Of a stretch of DNA of 64,000 nucleotides, positions 59,058-64,000 are shown one piece after another (position 1 is the first letter of the stretch; the number at the start of each line of letters is the position of its first letter). The stretch covers positions 82,592 through 146,591 of the forward strand of contig JAQXVT010000037.1 in assembly GCA_029225065.1 (NCBI GenBank), read 5' to 3'. The translations under genes were made by a program, and so were the position numbers. This DNA is from Lachnospiraceae bacterium. Its GTDB lineage: Bacteria; Bacillota; Clostridia; Lachnospirales; Lachnospiraceae. The notes beneath the pieces are model-generated. The model was given only the letters and a program-made list of their open reading frames with translations, was not told the origin of the DNA and did not search any database.

Positions 59058-62000
59058 ATGAACAGAAACAGAAAGTGCAGTAAAAAAGTAGCTGCGGGAA
59101 TTGCGGTTGGAATGGCAGCAGTTATGAGTGCAACACCGGTATGGGCCGCAGAGGAGAGTGCATCCGTATCAAAAGAAGAGACCGTTTACGTCAATGCGGA
59201 TGCTTCTGGAAATAAAGAAAGTGTTACCGTTTCAAGCTGGCTGAAAAATGCCGGTTCCGAAAAGGAGCTGAAGGATTCCAGCGAACTGCAGGATATCGTA
59301 AATGTAAAAGGTGATGAGACATTCTCACAGGACGGTGAGGGACTGACCTGGAGTACCGATGACGAGGACATCTATTATCAGGGAACAACTGACAAGGAGC
59401 TTCCGGTCAATGTAAAGCTGACGTATTACCTGGATGGCCAGGAGATGGCACCGGAAGAGCTGAAAGGAAAGAGCGGCCACCTGGAGATTCATGTAGAATA
59501 TGAAAATAAAGAAAAACAGACCGTGACAATCAACGGAAAAGAGCAGACGATCTACAGCCCGTTTGTGATGGTAACAGGAATGATTCTCCCAGGCGATACG
59601 TTTAAGAATGTCACGATCGACAACGGAAAGGTCGTTTCGGACGGAAGCCGCGAGATCGTCATCGGTGTCGGCATGCCGGGCATGCAGGAAAGTCTGAATC
59701 TTGATCAGCTGCAGGATATGATTGATGATCTGAAGGAAACAGAGGACGAAACAGATACCGAGTCTGAGACAGACACGAAAGAAAAGGCAGAAACCGAGAC
59801 AGAAACGGAAACCGAGACGGAAACGGAAACCGAGACGGAAACTGAAACGGCAGCTGAGACCGAGACAGACGCTGAGGATGACGATGATGAGCTGAATCTG
59901 CCGGAGAGCTTTACAGTATCTGCAGATGTGGAAAACTTTTCCATGAGTTCTACGTTTACGATCGCACTGACTGATATCCTGAAACAGCTCGATACCGATA
60001 AGATCACAAACATTGATGACCTTAAAGACGCCCTGAATGATCTGGAGGACGCTGCGCTGAAGCTGGTAGACGGTACTTCTGATCTCTATGACGGTGTCGA
60101 GGAGCTGGATGACAAGTACGGAGAGTTCGATGACGGCGTCAAAGAATTAAAAGAGGGAATTGGAGAGCTGCTGGACGGCAGTACGGAACTGAAAGACGGA
60201 GCCGGAGACCTGAAGGACGGAGCAGGTGAGCTGGTTGATGGTGTCGGCACATTAAAAGACGGAAGCTCACAGCTGGTAAGCGGAGCTGCTTCCTTGAAAA
60301 ATGGTACGGCAAGTGCGAAAAGCGGAGTGGATCAGCTGAAAAATGGAAGCAGTAGTCTTGTAAACGGAGCTTCTTCGCTGAAGGATGGAACGTCAAGCCT
60401 GAAAAACGGAGCAGGCCAGCTTAAAGATGGCAGCAGCAGTCTGGTAAGCGGAGCCGCTTCATTAAAGGATGGCACGACGAGTCTGAAAGATGGAGCGGAT
60501 CGGCTGAAAGACGGCAGCAGCAGCCTGGTAAGCGGAGCTTCCTCTCTGAAAGACGGAACCTCTTCCGTTGCAAGCGGAGCAAAACAGGTGGATGCTGGTA
60601 CTGCTTCTCTTGCAGCCGGCGCAAGCCAGCTGGTAAGCGGAAGCACTTCTCTGAAAACAGGTATTGATCAGTATACGAGCGGAGTAGATAAATTAAACGC
60701 AAGCATTCAGAAGTATCTCGGAAAGAAGGGACAGCTTTCCGGTAAGATCGGTACGTTCCAGGAAGGAATCACGTCGCTGTCAAGCGGTGTGAAAGCATAT
60801 ACGAAGGGAACGGAAGCATTGGCGGATGGTGTGACGTCCTATGTGGCCGGTGAACAGCAGCTGTCAGCGGGAGCACAGAACCTGAAGCCGCTTGTGAACG
60901 GACTTCCGACCGTTTACAGTACAATTGGAAAACTGAAGCAGAGCGTAGAAGGAGATCTGCTTACCGGAGCGAAAAAGCTGGCAGCGGGAACAGAAGAGCT
61001 GGAGCAGAAGGTAAGCGCAACAGACGTAACCGGTCTGGTAGGCATTGTTGACAGTATGCTTGCTTCCGGAGAGGAACTGGTTGGTCAGGCAGGTACGATC
61101 TCATCGGTACTGGACAGCCAGATCAGTGCACCGATGACGGAAATGATGACGACAGGCGGGCAGCTTGCACAGATCGCACAGGACTTCTCAGGTAAACTTA
61201 GCGATGCAAAGAGCCAGGTTGCGACGCTGACACAGAATGTAAATGCTTCACTGGAAAAGCAGATTCAGGCTCAGAAAGATAAGATCAGTGCAGCACAAAG
61301 CGCGATGAATGGTGCAGGTGAGGCGCTGGCAGGTAAGGTTCAGAGTGTGAACAACCAGATCAATGAGGCAAATGCAAAGATTGATGCATTCAATCAGGCG
61401 GCAGCGGCGCAGAATGCAGCGGCTCAGCAGGCAGTTGATACGGCAAATCAGGTAGCGGCAGACAGCGCAGCTCAGGCAAGTGCAGCGTCCGGTACGGCAG
61501 GATCGGCGGCCGGTACGGCTTCATCCGCAAGCGGAAGTGCAAGTGACGCGGCAAATGCAGCTTCGACAGCGGCAAATGATGCGGCGAATGCGTCCGGCGT
61601 AGCTGGAAATGCCTCATCTCTGGCAAGTCAGGCGGCAAGTGCGGCACAGCAGGCGGCGGATGCAGCACAGGCACTGGAGGAGACCAACCCGGGTCTTGCA
61701 GCGCAGCTGAGCAGCTATGCAGCAAGCCTGAATGACTGTGCGTCACAGCTTGGCGGTGTGCAGGGCTCTCTTGGCAGCGCGTCAGGCACACTGAGTAATG
61801 ACGCAGGTTCCCTGAGCGGTGCAGCACAGACCTTGTCCGGAAATGCAGGAGATTTAAGCGCATCGGCAGACAGTCTTTCCTCATCCGCGGGTGCAACCGG
61901 AAATACAGCGGCAGCATTATCCACAGTAGGTGCGGAAGCAGCGCAGCGGATTGATGAGATTTCGGTTGATACAGATTTGGGAACACTTCCGGCACTGGAT

Positions 62001-63353
62001 GAAATCAAGCTTGGAGACGACCTGCAGCAGGCGCTGGCAGGAATCAGTCTTCCGGATACATCAGCACTGGAGCAGGGTCTTGCACTGATTCAGAAAGACT
62101 ATAAGAGCGTACAGGGTACCGTTACAAATACATTGACGCCGGCTCTTCAGGATGTTCAGCAGAAACTTGCCGGAATTAAAAGCATGGAGTCTCAGATTCC
62201 GACAGAGAATCCGTTGAAAGAGCTTCTGTCGGGCGTGAAACAGCTTAATGAAGGTGCACAGGCGCTGAGCAGCGGTATCAGTACTCTCTCTGCGAGTCTT
62301 GCAAAATTCTATGAGAGTACGGGAAATCTTCCGGAAGCAGGAAAAGGTATTCAGGCACTGCTGGATGGTTTTGCGGCGCTTGATGGCTACAACGAACAGC
62401 TGACCAGTGGCGCGGCAACATTGAAGGAAAACAGAAGCGCTCTGGACGAAGGCGCTGATAAGCTGGAGAGCGGAGCAGAGACACTTTCGGATGGTCTGAG
62501 CAAACTGAGCACACAGCTTTCTGCCGGTGCGAGCCAGCTTGCGGCAAACAGCAAGACACTCAGAAAGGGAGCAAGCGATCTGGTATCCGGAGTATCAAGC
62601 TTAAAGAGCGGAGCAGATACATTGAAGAACGGTACAGGCAGCCTTTACAGCGGTTCAAAGACGCTGGACTCCGGAGCTGAAACACTGTACAACGGTACAA
62701 AGACCCTGGATTCCGGAGTATCAAGCTTAAAGAGCGGAGCCGAGACGCTGGAGAGCGGAGCAGGCACGCTGTATGATGGCACAAAGAGTCTGGACTCTGG
62801 TGTATCAAACTTAAAGAGTGGAGCAGATGCGCTGAATAATGGAGCAGATACGCTGTATAATGGTACAAAGACACTGGATTCCGGTGTATCAACCTTAAGA
62901 AGCGGAGCAGAAGCACTGGACAACGGAGCAGGCACGCTGTATGACGGTACAAAGACCCTGGATTCGGGAGTATCCACATTAAAGAGCGGAGCAGAGACAC
63001 TGGAAAGCGGAGCCGGAGCACTTTATGATGGAGCAGAGACACTGGAGAGTGGTGTAAATGAACTGAATGACGGAGCTGAGACACTGGAGAGCGGCAGCAC
63101 CGAAGTCAAGGATGGTATCTCTGAACTGAAAGACGGCGCAGAAGAGCTGCGTGACGGCATGAAGGAGTTTGATGAGGAAGGCACCAGCAAGCTGAAGAAA
63201 GCAGTTGATGAGGATCTTTCCGATATTCTCGAGCGGATTCGCGTGCTGAGTTCTGCGGATTACACATACAGCACATACAGTGGACGTGTAGACGGTATGG
63301 ATGGAAATGTAAAATTCATTATCGAGACTGCACCGATCGAAAACGACGACTGA
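59058..63353 (+). CDS. Giant secreted heptad-repeat (YhgE/Pip-like) coiled-coil protein
   Basis: 1431 residues from ATG 59058 (GGAGG upstream). Signal peptide 1-30 (MAAVMSATPVWA-AEE); N-terminal domain of about 200 residues rich in beta patterns; Glu-Thr repeat linker (about 244-269); a first heptad array (about 334-537) of LKDG, LVSG and LKNG units; an Ala/Ser-rich stretch (about 777-877); a second array (about 1114-1374) of LxSG/LYDG units built from 28-residue blocks; and a short C-terminal domain. No membrane anchor or LPXTG at the end. The heptads resemble the extracellular part of YhgE/Pip proteins, which work with MMPL/RND partners. Probably a long fibre outside the membrane; exact role unknown. 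Confidence 0.85.
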   Translation: MNRNRKCSKKVAAGIAVGMAAVMSATPVWAAEESASVSKEETVYVNADASGNKESVTVSSWLKNAGSEKELKDSSELQDIVNVKGDETFSQDGEGLTWSTDDEDIYYQGTTDKELPVNVKLTYYLDGQEMAPEELKGKSGHLEIHVEYENKEKQTVTINGKEQTIYSPFVMVTGMILPGDTFKNVTIDNGKVVSDGSREIVIGVGMPGMQESLNLDQLQDMIDDLKETEDETDTESETDTKEKAETETETETETETETETETETAAETETDAEDDDDELNLPESFTVSADVENFSMSSTFTIALTDILKQLDTDKITNIDDLKDALNDLEDAALKLVDGTSDLYDGVEELDDKYGEFDDGVKELKEGIGELLDGSTELKDGAGDLKDGAGELVDGVGTLKDGSSQLVSGAASLKNGTASAKSGVDQLKNGSSSLVNGASSLKDGTSSLKNGAGQLKDGSSSLVSGAASLKDGTTSLKDGADRLKDGSSSLVSGASSLKDGTSSVASGAKQVDAGTASLAAGASQLVSGSTSLKTGIDQYTSGVDKLNASIQKYLGKKGQLSGKIGTFQEGITSLSSGVKAYTKGTEALADGVTSYVAGEQQLSAGAQNLKPLVNGLPTVYSTIGKLKQSVEGDLLTGAKKLAAGTEELEQKVSATDVTGLVGIVDSMLASGEELVGQAGTISSVLDSQISAPMTEMMTTGGQLAQIAQDFSGKLSDAKSQVATLTQNVNASLEKQIQAQKDKISAAQSAMNGAGEALAGKVQSVNNQINEANAKIDAFNQAAAAQNAAAQQAVDTANQVAADSAAQASAASGTAGSAAGTASSASGSASDAANAASTAANDAANASGVAGNASSLASQAASAAQQAADAAQALEETNPGLAAQLSSYAASLNDCASQLGGVQGSLGSASGTLSNDAGSLSGAAQTLSGNAGDLSASADSLSSSAGATGNTAAALSTVGAEAAQRIDEISVDTDLGTLPALDEIKLGDDLQQALAGISLPDTSALEQGLALIQKDYKSVQGTVTNTLTPALQDVQQKLAGIKSMESQIPTENPLKELLSGVKQLNEGAQALSSGISTLSASLAKFYESTGNLPEAGKGIQALLDGFAALDGYNEQLTSGAATLKENRSALDEGADKLESGAETLSDGLSKLSTQLSAGASQLAANSKTLRKGASDLVSGVSSLKSGADTLKNGTGSLYSGSKTLDSGAETLYNGTKTLDSGVSSLKSGAETLESGAGTLYDGTKSLDSGVSNLKSGADALNNGADTLYNGTKTLDSGVSTLRSGAEALDNGAGTLYDGTKTLDSGVSTLKSGAETLESGAGALYDGAETLESGVNELNDGAETLESGSTEVKDGISELKDGAEELRDGMKEFDEEGTSKLKKAVDEDLSDILERIRVLSSADYTYSTYSGRVDGMDGNVKFIIETAPIENDD
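62589..63050 (+). repeat. Tandem 84-bp coding repeats
   Basis: Five full units of 28 residues, each beginning GVS(S/N/T)L(K/R)SGA, plus one inserted half unit of 14 residues between the first and second. The unit holds four heptads. The nucleotide sequence is conserved enough between units for slippage or recombination. Confidence 0.75.
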
Positions 63354-63394
63354 TCCGGGTTACGGAAGCCGAAAAACTAAAAGATGACGTTATG

Positions 63395-63440
63395 GAACGC
63401 CGCAAAATCATTTGACAGATGGTTTTGCGGCGTTCTGCTT
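63395..63440 (+). terminator. Terminator of the MMPL/heptad operon
   Basis: GAACGCCGCAAAA (63395-63407) pairs perfectly with TTTTGCGGCGTTC (63423-63435), then TGCTTTA, a poor T-run. Confidence 0.65.
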
Positions 63441-63493
63441 TATATAGTAACGTTATGTCCTCTGGGCTTCTTGTACAGAAGTATTGCGGAGGC

Positions 63494-63522
63494 TTGCGGT
63501 AGCTGGATATCTGTGTTATAGT
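63494..63522 (+). promoter_or_regulatory. Promoter of the GtrA-family gene
   Basis: TTGCGG (63494-63499), 17 bp, TATAGT (63517-63522). Confidence 0.55.
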
Positions 63523-63632
63523 ATATAAAATAAGGAATAGAATTGTTTAGCGATAGAAAAAACAGTACAGAAACGCCTGCAGAACCGAAGAACTGCGGCT
63601 GTAAAGAAAAAAGAATCGAGAAAGAATGAAAC

Positions 63633-64000
63633 ATGGAAAAAGAAAAAGGATTTCTGTCTTTTATCCGGAATTTTCGAAAAAAGTTTCTGGATATTACAAC
63701 ATTGAAATTTTTGGCGGTTGGCGTGATCAATACGTTGGTCGGAACAGGACTTATGTTTGTCCTTTATAATATTTTTTCTGTAAATTACTGGATTTCATCA
63801 GCCTCCAACTATGTTGCAGGCAGTATTGTCAGTTATTTTCTGAACAAATATTTCACGTTTCAAAACAAAGAACGTTCTGCCAGTCAGATCCTGCGTTTCG
63901 TTATCAATATTACCCTGTGCTATCTTATCGCATATGGACTGGCCAGGCCGGCGGTCTCGTTTGTGCTTTCTGGAATGAATGAAAAAGTACAGGGGAATTG
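63633..64000 (+). CDS. GtrA-family membrane protein (3' end outside window)
   Basis: Open to the right edge, so absent from the ORF track; 122 codons are visible from ATG 63633 (AATGAAAC before it, weak ribosome site). Four hydrophobic segments in the visible part, with the GtrA pattern LKFLAVGVINTLVGTGLMFV, then SASNYVAGSIVSYFLNKYFTF. The family is thought to help flip undecaprenyl-linked sugars for wall or O-antigen glycosylation. Partner glycosyltransferases, if any, lie beyond the window. Confidence 0.88.
   Translation, partial: MEKEKGFLSFIRNFRKKFLDITTLKFLAVGVINTLVGTGLMFVLYNIFSVNYWISSASNYVAGSIVSYFLNKYFTFQNKERSASQILRFVINITLCYLIAYGLARPAVSFVLSGMNEKVQGN

Noticed and set aside
60180-63110. 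Heptad region as a CRISPR-like or satellite repeat
   Set aside because: It is in frame within one large ORF and explained by protein heptads.
1-64000. Prophage, insertion sequence, integrase or tRNA-linked island
   Set aside because: No transposase, integrase, phage structural gene or tRNA gene was recognised; only small non-coding repeats are present.

Overview
The window looks like a chromosomal segment of an anaerobic, low-to-moderate-GC Gram-positive of the class Clostridia, most likely family Lachnospiraceae; the genus cannot be fixed from this sequence alone. The reasons are: strong AGGAGG-type ribosome binding sites, an Rnf complex, a five-gene sodium-pump decarboxylase locus, the GGGtGRT/NifU-like gene pair, proteins with Glu-Thr repeats, an eno-secG-rnr-smpB-ssrA order, and no prophage, IS element or CRISPR. 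Nearly all genes lie on the plus strand; the exceptions are the rnf operon, a YprB-like nuclease gene and apbE.

Layout. 1-8.0 kb: the 3' end of alaS, rpsU with a structured leader and terminator, a decayed MATE transporter gene, a D-Ala-D-Ala carboxypeptidase, a metallophosphoesterase, scpA-scpB (chromosome segregation), a second D-Ala-D-Ala carboxypeptidase and an AraC regulator. 8.2-11.5 kb: a sugar ABC importer (binding protein plus two permeases, no ATPase), probably controlled by that AraC protein. 11.9-17.6 kb: a biotin-dependent sodium-translocating decarboxylase operon with two different carboxyltransferases (MmdA-type and OadA-type), an OadG-like anchor, one biotin carrier and one beta pump subunit. 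17.7-23.4 kb: thiamine diphosphokinase, a small membrane protein, an amino-acid ABC importer and an AbgB-like M20 amidohydrolase. 23.5-28.3 kb: GH25 lysozyme, gpmI and an HtrA-like protease. 28.7-34.1 kb: eno, secG, rnr, smpB and tmRNA. 34.1-43.5 kb: an AzgA-type purine permease with a structured leader, a YoaK-family protein, an OmpR-type two-component system, a BaiN-like flavoprotein, cmk, ispH and rpsA.

43.6-50.1 kb, minus strand: rnfC-rnfDG-rnfE-rnfA-rnfB, where RnfD and RnfG are one fused polypeptide, preceded by a YprB-like exonuclease gene. 50.4-53.3 kb: an ABC-2 exporter pair, then on the minus strand an ApbE lipoprotein, the enzyme class that attaches FMN to RnfD and RnfG. 53.5-56.5 kb: galE, and the NifU-like plus GGGtGRT pair behind a near-consensus promoter bracketed by a long inverted repeat. 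56.8-63.4 kb: an MMPL/RND transporter gene behind a promoter with two TGAC-N5-GTCA palindromes, followed by a giant secreted heptad-repeat protein. The window ends inside a GtrA-family gene.

Themes. Two sodium (or proton) primary pumps, Rnf and the decarboxylase, lie in one segment together with the flavinylating enzyme for Rnf. Cell-wall functions recur (two carboxypeptidases, a lysozyme, the MMPL/heptad protein). At least three families of short hairpin-forming repeats are scattered in intergenic DNA, mainly between 30 and 52 kb. The most interesting leads are the MMPL/giant heptad-repeat module with its paired operators, the GGGtGRT/NifU-like module, the dual-carboxyltransferase pump, the RnfD-RnfG fusion and the dispersed intergenic elements.
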